Source: Gelatoporia subvermispora B
Lineage: Eukaryota; Basidiomycota; Agaricomycetes; Polyporales; Gelatoporiaceae
Assembly: GCA_000320605.2 (NCBI GenBank)
Contig: KB445794.1
Span: 1,398,033 to 1,462,032, forward strand
DNA: 64,000 nt
Direction: 5' to 3'
Numbering within the stretch: the stretch's first letter is position 1; each line of letters begins with the position of its first letter. This document shows positions 25,618 through 35,515 of the stretch, piece after piece. The notes beneath the pieces were generated by a model. That model made no database searches and was not told the DNA's origin. It saw nothing but the letters and a program-made list of their open reading frames with translations. The translations under genes and the position numbers were made by a program.

Positions 25618-26795
25618 CTACATATTTTGATTTCTGAAATTGCTGCCCCTCTGAAGAGGCACTGGGATGTCATGACAAAGGTGTGCGGTCTGTAGGAGCA
25701 ACACGGAAACTAGACTTATCCTGCATCGAGTCTTCGGGAGGTCAGGTGGAATCCAGTCTCGTTGTCAAAGTGGGGACATACCGTTATTCGACTTATACTC
25801 CATAACGGTTGTGAGAGGGAGATTAAGCACCCGTCGGATGGTCTCTCTGAAACAGAAGATTTGATTGATATCCCTATAGCGGGCTATTTTTCTATGAAAC
25901 TCACTTGATCTTCTCCTTCGCCTTCGCATCCGTGTCAGAGCGGTTCCAGATGGAGATAATGTCTTCATTCTGGCGCACGCTGATGGTGCATCCACATATC
26001 TCAGGCCACTCAGATCCGTCCTCTTGTTTCCCGATAGAATCCTTTGTAGTGCCATCTTTGTGGCTAGCATTGTCAACGTCTACGCACCCGTCGAACTGGT
26101 CCCCAAGAACCGCGATAACTAGGTCCTCCCATAGGCGGTCTGCGACGCCCTTGCGCAAGCGAACAATCCACTTGCCACCGTCTCGGTTTAGAGGGTCCTC
26201 CCACACAGGTCGGCGAATGCCACTGTGGAAGAGTAAATAGTCGGTAGTAGGAAGCAGACTTGATGGTGGGTTCATATGCGTCCACAGCGACCAGAAGGAT
26301 TCAACCTGGGCGAAACGGTGAGCTTGATGTAAGGATGATTCGTAAGACAAGAGCCCAGGAGACATACAGATCCGAACGCAGAGATCTTCTTGATGCCTTC
26401 CTCATAATTGGTGATCTTGTTACCTGGTGCTCGTTGCTGACGGAACCAGAATACCCATCTGAGAGTAGTACTTTGTCAAAGGGACGATACCATGCACATG
26501 GGAGAGTACGAACATACGTATGTCGGAGTGGGTGCACTGTGGCGGAGTTGCCGTTTGGCGAGTTGGAGGCGGTTTTGTCCTTCCCCTGGACCTTCTCGTC
26601 TGCTGTCGGAGTATGCACAAATGTCGAGAAATGCTTCGATGAGGGCGCTCGGGCTCGTGCAGCAATGGGTTGTGCAGGCGCAGCGGGAGACGTCGCCGTC
26701 GCTGCTGTGGTCGCTGTGGTGGTGGAGGTGGAGTTAGAGTTGCTCGAGTTGGCGAGGAAACGGGATTGCGAGTGGTTCGAGAAATAGCCAGCCAT
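25618..26795 (-). CDS. eIF4E-family cap-binding protein, 4EHP (class II) type
   Basis: Five exons (26795-26518, 26458-26368, 26305-25905, 25846-25782, 25661-25618) join in frame to 292 aa. The protein binds the mRNA 5' cap. After a Ser/Thr/Ala-rich N-terminus of about 80 residues comes the eIF4E fold: HPLRHTWVFWFRQQ, SVESFWSLWTHM, the cap-stacking Trp-Glu in RPVWEDP, and GGKWIVRLRKG. The residue aligned with the other stacking tryptophan (mouse W56) is tyrosine, in ITNYEEGIKKI, the mark of class II/4EHP proteins that usually repress translation. The last exon gives the family-like end GSNFRNQNM; ignoring that intron would give NNGMSPL instead, which fits worse. A 25-residue Asp/Lys-rich loop interrupts the fold after GDQFDG. 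It is divergent from Kei1, with 225 bp between starts. Confidence 0.87.
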
Positions 26796-27020
26796 CGGCA
26801 GGGCAGGAAATGTCGGTTCCAGGCAGGGAAGTTGAGAAGATATCAGGAGAGCTGAGAGACAGTGATGAGTGGCGGAAGAGAGAAATAAATATGAAGAGGC
26901 GCTCGAACGCGTCTAGCTTTCACCTTCCTCTCCGCAGCCAACCCTTCCACTCCTTCGTCTTCCTCATACTCCTCGTACTTTCTTGGTTTACTCTATGAGT
27001 CTGGAGACATCTTGGATCTC

Positions 27021-28284
27021 ATGAAGCTTACTCTTCGTCCGGAATGGCGCCTCAGGCCGCTATCGTCATTCCTTGGGTTTCTTGACATCAAGACCGGTGC
27101 CCTGATGGTGGTGTTCTTCGCTGTACGCCTACTCTTCATATTGGACTTGTCGAACGGGCGTTGATACAATGTAACTCTTATGACCATAGTTGATCAACAA
27201 GGTAGCAGGCGTGTACGGCCTCATAGCAGTGCTCACGGGAGCAGGCGGCTCCGCAGCACAACTTAGCCTCTATGTATACTCTGTGCTTGGCTTGGCAGCA
27301 CTTGCATGGGGACTGAGAGCAATATCTAAAGTTGGTCGTGCTTCATATTGTACATACAATGTCTCAATCTCAATCGCCTTGTTCTGTAGGAAGACCCCAA
27401 ACAGACATTGTACTTCGCACACATATTCTTCGCCGACCACGTGCTATCCACCGCATGGTTGGTCTTCTTCTCCGTTGTGTGGTGGGTATATACACCGCAC
27501 GACGGCCGGCGTACAGTCAACTCAGATGCGCAAAAGGAGCTAGCAAACGGTCCCAAGTTTGAGCTGCACAATGTCACCGAGCAGGAGCGTGTGGAGGCCG
27601 CCATGGCCCTCTGGAAGGAGGAGCAAGGAATTGCAACGGCTGTCCTGGTGCTTGGTTGGATATCGAAGGTAAGACCAGGCATGTCTTATATATCGCACCT
27701 AATGTTCAAGTGCTGTATGGCACGATCAGCTCTACTTCGCAGCACTACTCTACTCGTTCGCGATACACCTCCGCAAGGGTACCTACCGGTCTCTGCCCCG
27801 TTCACGATCGACTGCACCAGTGCCTGCGACTACGAACGGTTCGGCACTTGGCACGCTACCGGATGAGGAAGATGATCTCGTGGAGGACTTCTACCGCCTG
27901 CCAGTCCGAACATCGCAGTCTCAGGCGCTACCTCAAAGCCATCGGCGATCTACGAGCCAGCAAGGCTCATCTATCTCGAGCTTCACCGATTTCATGAGTG
28001 CGCCAGGCGCGGGACGCTCACGTCGTGCGAAGCCTGGCAAGTCCTCCTTGGGGAATGGGGTCGTGAACGGGCATCCCGGAGATGACGTGCACGATGTGCT
28101 TTTCGACGAGGAAGATGATCTTGCTCAGCTACGAGCTCCCTCTGGCTCCGGGTCGGCTCTAGAGGAGGGAAGCTTGGATGGAGACGAGCGAGATGAAGAG
28201 CGAGCGCCTCTCGTAGGCGGTGCGAGCAGTAGCGCAAGCACGAGCGCGAATCATAGCAGGAGGCAGAGTAGGAGCAGGGTGTGA
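27021..28284 (+). CDS. KEI1: Kei1, inositol phosphorylceramide synthase regulatory subunit
   Basis: A Golgi membrane protein that partners the catalytic subunit Aur1 in making inositol phosphorylceramide, an essential fungal sphingolipid. Four exons; the first is 27021-27122 and the second starts at 27190. The N-terminal half has four membrane spans, with the family blocks GFLDIKTGAL, INKVAGVYGLIAVLTG, LYFAHIFFADHVLS and WWVYTPHDGRR, then VLVLGWISK/LYFAALLYSFAIHLRKG. The C-terminal half (about 150 residues) is a cytosolic, Ser-rich and acidic tail (LPDEEDDLVEDFY, APLVGGASS). The start ATG gives MKLTLRPEW, directly before the first span. The match across four splice junctions makes the call strong. 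Confidence 0.92.
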
Positions 28285-30293
28285 GTCTTTCGAGCGATAT
28301 TTGTTTGTCTAATTGTATACGTCGATCTGCGTTCCGTGACTAGGACCACTATGCAGTAATAGTATCTATACCAAGGTGTCACAGTTTCATCCCATAGGTT
28401 CTCTCAAGTGTAATGAACTATCACACTTATTAGGGGGCGATCTCATTACTGCCAGTAAGTCGAGCACCCAAAGGTGTCCAGCTATGTGTAGCAGACGCAG
28501 CGGAAGTCATGCCGTTCAATGTACGCGACATCATACCAGATGGCAACGGCCTTGCGAATACATTGGACCTACAGCCGAAGGCTGCGCAGGGAAGGCTACC
28601 TCATCACTTCAAGTACTGACTACAGCGACATGCACTCCTAATGAACTATTGCCACCTACACAGGCCAGATGTACAAGGTCCTTACGGTCGTCGAGCACTG
28701 CTTGGCTTCTGCCACTTCGTCGACCTTGTCAAACATACTGCTCAGACGCTGTCCCAAGTTACACCAGCTTGTGGCCAACGTCAGCTGTGCGGACTGCGTC
28801 TGTCTAATCAACATGACTGCACTTTGCGTTTCTCGTTCAGACATCCGGAGCGCCTCGGCCCGCCACTGAATCCAGCTACAGTGGTAGTTCTGGGTCGAAA
28901 CAACCTTATCAACCATTGTGTACGCGCTCAAGATGAGGGAGTATACCCGGAGTTTGTGTCTATTCAATTGTGCCTAATCACGGTAGCCCAGGTGCCAATG
29001 CTGCAGCTGATAAAAGGCATTCTCGAGATCCAGGCCCATTTACCCACACAGCAAGGGCTGACAATGCAGAGAACTAAGCTGGGGGTTCCATGACGATCGA
29101 ATTGACGTGGCTGTGACAAATATAACGGTGAGACACAAACTCTGCTGTCCATATGGACGACTAAGTGATTCGTTCCGTTCAGGCCCTTCTAATCTGCATG
29201 TCTACAAGTTGTCTCCTTAGGCAATATTTGACGCAATGAATGCAGCTGCTCTGACATTCCATGTGAAAGCTGGAAAAGGCCATCGTCCGCAGAGTTTAAT
29301 CATATATGTAGGATGCCAAATCTAGCTTGGTGATCAACATGGGTCCAACTCCCATAGCTGCGACTGTTCTGACTATTCTGATGCTTGTAGTCATCGTCGG
29401 ACAACGAGTGGGCTATCAAATAAATGTGCATGTTAAGGGATCCTGATCGCATCATACTTTCACCCGGTGACTAGCAGTGAATGGGAAGCTTAGCATATCG
29501 TGACCCATGATTCCAGCAAGGCACCGCACGACCTATTCTTTGTGGATTTTATTGCATGCACCCCGGGGTCCTTGTCGTAGTGTTCTCATCGGCGACTTCC
29601 TAGCAATGCCACGGTAGGTGCCTTACATCACAATGTTGCGGAGAAGATCATCACTGGAATGTGGCGCTACTAAAGATGCCGCAACGACAGGAGAAATGAG
29701 AACTGCACGCGGGACTTATCCATCGAATTATGGCTACCGTCATATTCGCAGCTATGGCTGCCATTCGGACTGTTTCGAGTGTGCTTCTTGAGGAGGTCAC
29801 ATCCATGTTACTCGATAGGAATTTGACCATAAAGAGCGGGACATCATACGGAGATTCAAGATCACCGAGATGTTCCCAAATACCACTTCATATAGATCTG
29901 GGGTTCATACGGCAGCGTGAGTGCGAGCTGCAGAAGCTCTACCATTAAATTATCACACTAAGCCTGACGCAATCGTAATATCACCAGGTTTGGGACGGGC
30001 GATCGGACATGTAACAAGGGCGGTTTCCCTTGCTAATTCGACACCACGCCAGCAATTTCCGTGAAGTGACGTTCCTTTGTAGTTCCGCCATTGTTCCCGT
30101 GCCTCTGCCGTGAAGGATCAGAAACATTCGGTCGGGATATTTTGCACTCCATCGAGGTGACCGTCTAGCACATTCTGTGTGCATAGATGGCATAGTTCAA
30201 TTCTGATGTCAGTTCGTGCGACAGACCGGGCTGACCACCTGCACACGAGGTAAATGCGAACTTCGACAATTAGGACGGCCGGGGGGGAACAAC
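28285..30293. other. gene-poor spacer, nothing recognised
   Basis: About 2 kb with only short open frames on both strands, none with a motif or plausible splice continuation. No repeat or transposon end was recognised. Confidence 0.45.
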
Positions 30294-30304
30294 GGATAAA
30301 AGGC
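30294..30304 (+). promoter_or_regulatory. TATA-like element GGATAAAAGGC
   Basis: Identical to the minus-strand element at 20037-20047 of the paralogous gene. It is 158 bp upstream of the start codon and 22 nt before the conserved leader block. Confidence 0.65.
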
Positions 30305-30326
30305 AGACAACGACGTCTGAGCCCCT

Positions 30327-30356
30327 CAGGCCTACGCAGCAGACCTCCGACCTCTT
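30327..30356 (+). promoter_or_regulatory. leader block conserved with the paralogue
   Basis: It begins CAGGCCTACGCAGCAGACC and matches the block at 19984-20013 (minus) with one or two differences over 30 nt, while the flanking DNA has diverged. The distance to the ATG is 95 nt here and 93 nt in the other copy. Confidence 0.7.
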
Positions 30357-30451
30357 GAGAACTCGCATCCACACCTATTAGCACTGTAAGCATCCGCCAC
30401 ATCGACTGCAGCTATCAATGGGCTGACCTCGCGTGGCCGACTAGACACACC

Positions 30452-30784
30452 ATGGCTAACACCGCTACTGGCTGGTTTAAATTGGCCAAAGACTCCAACA
30501 CGATGTTCGTCGGGTGCTTCACGCTTTCCAACCCGACCAAGGACGTCATCACCTTGGCCGGCAAGCTCGGGGCCCCGATCGAGCAGTGCGAGAGCGCACA
30601 GGCGACCCTTACCTATGGAGACGTCAAGGACCTCGAGGGCGCCCACGAGGTCAACCACGCGGACTTCGGGAGCTACGTCTCTCTGTCCTTAGACAACGGT
30701 GTCCGCATCAACGGCGCGCTCAACAACCAGGTCACAAGCGTCCACACCAGCGCAAAGGGCACCTGGATCTCCAACCAGGTCTAA
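30452..30784 (+). CDS. small conserved protein of unknown family, copy 2
   Basis: A single-exon 110-aa protein with a good start context (ACACC before ATG). It begins MANTATGWFKLAKDSN and is the paralogue of the protein at 19561-19890. The conserved parts include TGWxKLAKxSNT, FTL, AGKL, PIExCExAQATLTYGD, the HADFGSY block, and RINGxLxNxVTSVHT. One extra residue sits after the first 25. Both cysteines (FVGCFTL and EQCESAQ) are kept in the two copies, although the protein has no secretion signal. Codon use is strongly C-ending, as in highly expressed genes of such fungi. I do not know the family. A small beta-rich cytosolic binding protein is a reasonable guess, no more. Confidence 0.85.
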   Translation: MANTATGWFKLAKDSNTMFVGCFTLSNPTKDVITLAGKLGAPIEQCESAQATLTYGDVKDLEGAHEVNHADFGSYVSLSLDNGVRINGALNNQVTSVHTSAKGTWISNQV

Positions 30785-32996
30785 AGTCAGTACATTTCAG
30801 CTCGCTGAGAGGAGAGCGAACGGCTCACGCGATCACATCAGTGAGTTGTACGGCGCGCGTAGGTCCCTGGTATTCTATGGACAAGCTAGGGTGCCGCGGA
30901 CCATTTGTAGGGAGTCGGGACGAGCGAGCGAGCTGGATGTAGGGATTGACGAGCTTTGTCTCTGAATGATGTATGATGGTTTGAATGAAGTGATAAGTGT
31001 GCATTCGAACTTTCCAGAGCTGGTATTTATTCTGCTCGTAAGTCCGAAAAGCACAACGGAGGTACGTGACCGATATTTGTGACAGCTACCGGCATATGAT
31101 GCTTCGTTCCAAGCATTCGATATTTAGTTCTTGGATGATAAGGCCTTGAGGAAAGACGTCCGACTCGGACATACCAGTAGCACAACCGGGCTCAGCTAGT
31201 TTTTCATACGCGGCTGAGAGATGTGACAAAGTGGTACCGAAATATCTCGGCACTCAAGTGAAGCACATCAAAGGAATACTATCGATGCTACTTTGGTGAA
31301 CGTCTTCGAACAACCAAATATTTGTTCGCAGTGGCACACCATGGGCCAGTAGCCGCTGTCCGATGCTCTTTCCTTGGCATCAGCAGGCTCATCGTTTTTT
31401 GAACATAAGGTGGGTCAAGAGACGTGGGTATCTAAAGCCGCTCTCTGATGAAATCTAGTTAGTATACAGATGATAGGTGTGCCTAGTTCGCCATCAGGGA
31501 GAGTTTGGCGGGCTTCGAAAGATAATTAGGCAGGAGATCAATCAATACGCAATGTGTTGTGATTTCTTGGCCTCTCCGCTCTACAAGCAACGCAGGCATA
31601 AAGCGCGTCAGTTTCGCGACTTGTGTAAGTCAAATTCTGACCCAGATGACTCGTACTCAGATGAAAATCATAAGTTGTGCTGTCCGAGACTTCAAACTCT
31701 CGCTACTCCCCCTACTACGGTAGTTACAGACAGTTTTGAGCAGCCCTTACGCGGGGTATATTTGTACTATTAAACGACGTGAGTTGTCCAGTGATGATCG
31801 AGTAAGGAAAGTCGCCCAGGAGATTAGTTACTGCCGGAGAGATGTGACACGAAGCGGAAGGTAGTGATTCTGTTCTTTCTGTTTCCTCGAATTGGTCAGG
31901 TGGCAACCTAAACACAGCTTAACCTTTGATCTAGCATGCGGTGAGGCTTTCGCGATACTGTCTGTTCGCTAGGAGATCTGATGAAATATCACGTTTTAGG
32001 ACACCAGACATTCACGTGTACCGCCTCCAAGGCCGCTGCGGTCCCGAGCGTCAGCGGTCCCATCGAGTCTCGTCGCTGCTAGCATGCTGAAAACCTCCGG
32101 TAGCAGTCATACCAATTGCTAAGCATGGCATATTCGGCGTGTGGTATCTGCGATAATTCCGGGTGCGGGTAAAGCGTCTGGGAAGAGTCTCGTATGCACC
32201 TCTCAAGCCCACTGCTGGGTGTCGTGCAGCGCGATTTTCAAAGATGGGCACAACAGCTGCTTTGACTGACGCTGTCAGCTGCTGGCACCGACATCGAAAT
32301 GGCACGACGCTGCTCGCAGACGCGTTATTTGGGAGTGAAGGTTAGGAGGCGCAAAGTTATGTTGATGTCATATCGTCATCTGCGGTCGTTCTCGAGGCCT
32401 CGAGAGACCCATTCTTGATGCAGGCACCGGTGGTTCTGGACGCTAACAATACATATCATTTGTCCGTACGCGCTAGAAGCAGCTACGCTGTGATTGCGCG
32501 GGGGGTCGTGCCTCGACGCCACCAACGTGGGTGACGATGGTGGCTCTCAGGAGATACTGAAGCTAGCCCCACGGGTGGAGCATGGTAAATGGATTGAATT
32601 GAGGAGAGGGTTGCGATCGATATCGCGAACAATGTGATTCGAGTGCAGCGGCCGTGGCAACGGGAAAGAGGAGAGGCAGGGTCCCGATGGAAGATATTGT
32701 CCAAGTATTGTGAGCGCCTTCTCGCCAAGGGTCCTGCCAAAAAGGGAAGGACGCTTGTGTGGGGCAAATAGAGTCAAACAGTCCAGCCACTGGTGGAAAT
32801 GCCTGGCTGGAGGGAAATTCGGAGTGAACCTGCCGCCTGTGCTCTGTGCAACTATCTGTACTTGCCCTCCCCGTAATCCCATCTTGTCCATGATCATCAT
32901 CTTGTAGACGTTCTGTGTTATTTCAACTCCGCCAACGCTCGACCATCATCCCGCCGGTTCCCACTTGTTTCTCTACCCGCTCGTACTATATCCAGC
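30785..32996. other. gene-poor spacer with a 16-bp perfect palindrome
   Basis: No gene is supportable. The perfect palindrome TCTCGAGGCCTCGAGA lies at 32390-32405, about 590 bp before the transporter start. The last 120 bp are C/T-rich and probably the transporter leader. Confidence 0.45.
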
Positions 32997-34875
32997 ATGC
33001 TCGCTAACGACCATGCACATACCAACGGACGCGGACGGACAGTCTACAGCGCTGCTCCTGAAAAGCAGCGGGTGTCGGAGGACGGCCCATTCAGCTGGCT
33101 GGCCAGTTTGTTTGTGTCGAGGCAGTCGCTGCCCACTCATCTCGACGAGAAGCACTCATGGGAGAGCTCCACCTCGATGCGCCTCCGAGCTTTCAAGCGG
33201 TCTCTCATGCGCAAGATACCCAAGCCAGACACATCGCGCGTTAGGCCCTTGACCAGCCATACGCCCTCAGACGATACCTCGCGCCTCGCCATGCCCTCGG
33301 CCGCCACGCTGCGCTTCATCCTACTCTGCAGCCTCTGGTATACCTCCTCCGCACTCTCATCAAATACCGGCAAAGCCATCCTCACCCGTTTCCGCTACCC
33401 TGTTACCCTCACCTTTGTGCAGTTTGGTTTTGTCGCTGGGTACTGCCTGCTCTTTATGAGCCCCCTCGTACGCTTCTCAACATTCCGGCGACCGACGAAG
33501 GCGATCCTACAGAGCACCCTCCCCATGGGTATCTTCCAGGTCGGAGGACACATCTTTTCGAGTATGGCCATCTCGCGCATTCCAGTCAGCACCACCCATA
33601 CCATCAAGGTACGTTTGCAGTAGTCTGCCGTTACAGCCACACCTCAATTGTGTTGCGTAGGCATTGTCACCTCTGTTCACGGTAGCAGCATATGCGCTGC
33701 TCTTCGGCGTGAAGTACTCGGCAAAGACATACATGTCTCTACTACCTCTCACACTGGGGGTCATGCTTGCCTGCTCCTTCGACATGTCTGCGTCGAACGG
33801 GATTGGGCTTCTCTGTGCATTCGGCTCTGCACTCATCTTCGTCTCCTCAAACATCTTCTTCAAGAAGGTCATGCCGTCTGGTTCCACGTCCACCTCGCAC
33901 AAGTTGGACAAGCTGAATCTCCTCTTCTACTCGTCCTTCATGGCGTTCCTGCTGATGATCCCAGTCTGGTTGTACTGCGATCTCCCACAGCTGCTCGCCG
34001 CCACCCGTGATCCCTCGTACGTCTCGCACCCGGCGCACGGTTCGGGGCACAGCCCACACGCACATTCGTTGCTGTTCTACGTGTTCGCGAACGGCACCGT
34101 TCATTTCGGGCAGAACATCATCGCGTTCATCATCCTCGCCAGCACATCGCCCGTCACGTACTCGATCGCGTCACTCGTCAAACGCGTGGTTGTCATCCTC
34201 ATAGCGCTCGCATGGTTCGCAACACCTGTGCACCCCGCGCAGGGCTTCGGCATCACGCTCACGTTCGCAGGGCTCTGGATGTACAACAACGCCAAGGTGG
34301 ATGTCGAACAGGGCGAGCGCACGGTGCGTCGCGTGGAGGCTGCGCGCTCGCTCATGCTCCCGAGCACCCGCTCCGAGACCGACCTGGTCAGCATGGTGCA
34401 CGACGATGACGCGGTCAGCACGCCTGTCTCCGCGATGCCCGAGGTCGCGCTCACCTCCGCCTACGGCCGGCACGCGCACGGGCGCGCCCCAGAGAGCGTC
34501 CCCCCGCAGCCCGCAGCCGCAGCAGTTGTCTCCTCACCAACACACCCACCGCATAGGCCGCCGCCGCGCCGCGCCTCGCAGTCGCACGCTCCCGCACAAC
34601 CCCCCGCGTACTCGCACACGCACACGCACCCGAACCTGCACATCAAGATCACCCCGCCCTCCGCCGATGCCCGCGCGCGTTCGCCCAACGGATCCTACCC
34701 CTCCCCGCCGCCCTCACTCGACTCACCGCCTATCCCCGCGAGCGCGCCCGCCGCCGCGCCACCAAGACGCCAGACGGCACGCCGCGGGTCTATGGCGACC
34801 GGGCGCGCGCACCCGCATGCACACGCGCACGGCGTGCTCGAGGCGTCCGCGCCGCGAGCAGCCGTCGCGGCATAG
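32997..34875 (+). CDS. triose-phosphate/nucleotide-sugar-type transporter (Sly41-like)
   Basis: A membrane transporter of the drug/metabolite superfamily (TPT/SLC35E branch), probably in the ER or Golgi. Two exons are joined over an intron at about 33609-33660 (THTIK, then ALSPLFTVAAYALLFG). After about 95 cytosolic residues there are ten predicted spans, from FILLCSLWYTSSALSSNTGK through FGITLTFAGLWMYNNAK. The family blocks SSALSSNTGKAIL, STTHTIKALSPLFT, SNIFFKK and SPVTYSIASLVKRVVVI are all there. The C-terminal tail of about 190 residues is low-complexity, rich in Pro, His, Ala and Ser, and unlikely to fold; its high GC content creates long false frames on both strands. Substrate cannot be told from sequence: Sly41 is the closest family I can name. 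Confidence 0.88.
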
Positions 34876-35515
34876 CGACAGGAACGCTGGTGCTAGTGCC
34901 ACAGCGCGTTGTAGAAGAGCAAGACCGGGGTGGTGCCGACTCGCCGCCCCGCGCGGGACATATCCCGTACATACGTACATACACAGATGCCCGCTACGCA
35001 CGGACTCATACCGAACTCTGCTAATGCCCCCGGCCGGCTGCCCTCTTTTGCCCTCGCTCGTTAGACTCCTTCGCTGCGCCGGCCGGGTTTGTTTGTGCTT
35101 CGTTCACCCGGACGAATGTGACTGTTAGTTTGTTGCACCTGGATCATCTCTCTAAGCATACTTAGATCTTAGGTCTGTTTTATTCATCTATTATTCTCGT
35201 ATTGACATTTGTCGCCTCTGCGGTGAGCGATGTGAAGGCAATGACAAGTGATTTCGTGTACTTCAGGCCATGAGGCGGCTCCTGACCAGCAACTAAACAA
35301 GCTATGCAGAAGGGATTAATGAGGTGCGCCAGTACAGTAACCTACACACGTAGAATGCTGGAAGCTACTGGATACATGCAGAACGAGATCGCTACAAATC
35401 GAGGCGTGAGGGTATCGAGTCCAGGCAAGGTATGCCAACGAGTCTTCATAAATGCGTCGTCTACTATGGGGCAATTGTTCGGTGTCGCGCCGTCTGATTG
35501 CAGAGAAACAAAACT
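34876..35515. other. convergent 3' spacer
   Basis: It holds the 3' ends of the transporter and of the SMR-domain gene. Nothing else was recognised. Confidence 0.45.

Noticed and set aside
34301..35128. Long Arg-rich plus-strand frame over the transporter tail
   Set aside because: A shadow of GC-rich low-complexity coding sequence in another frame.
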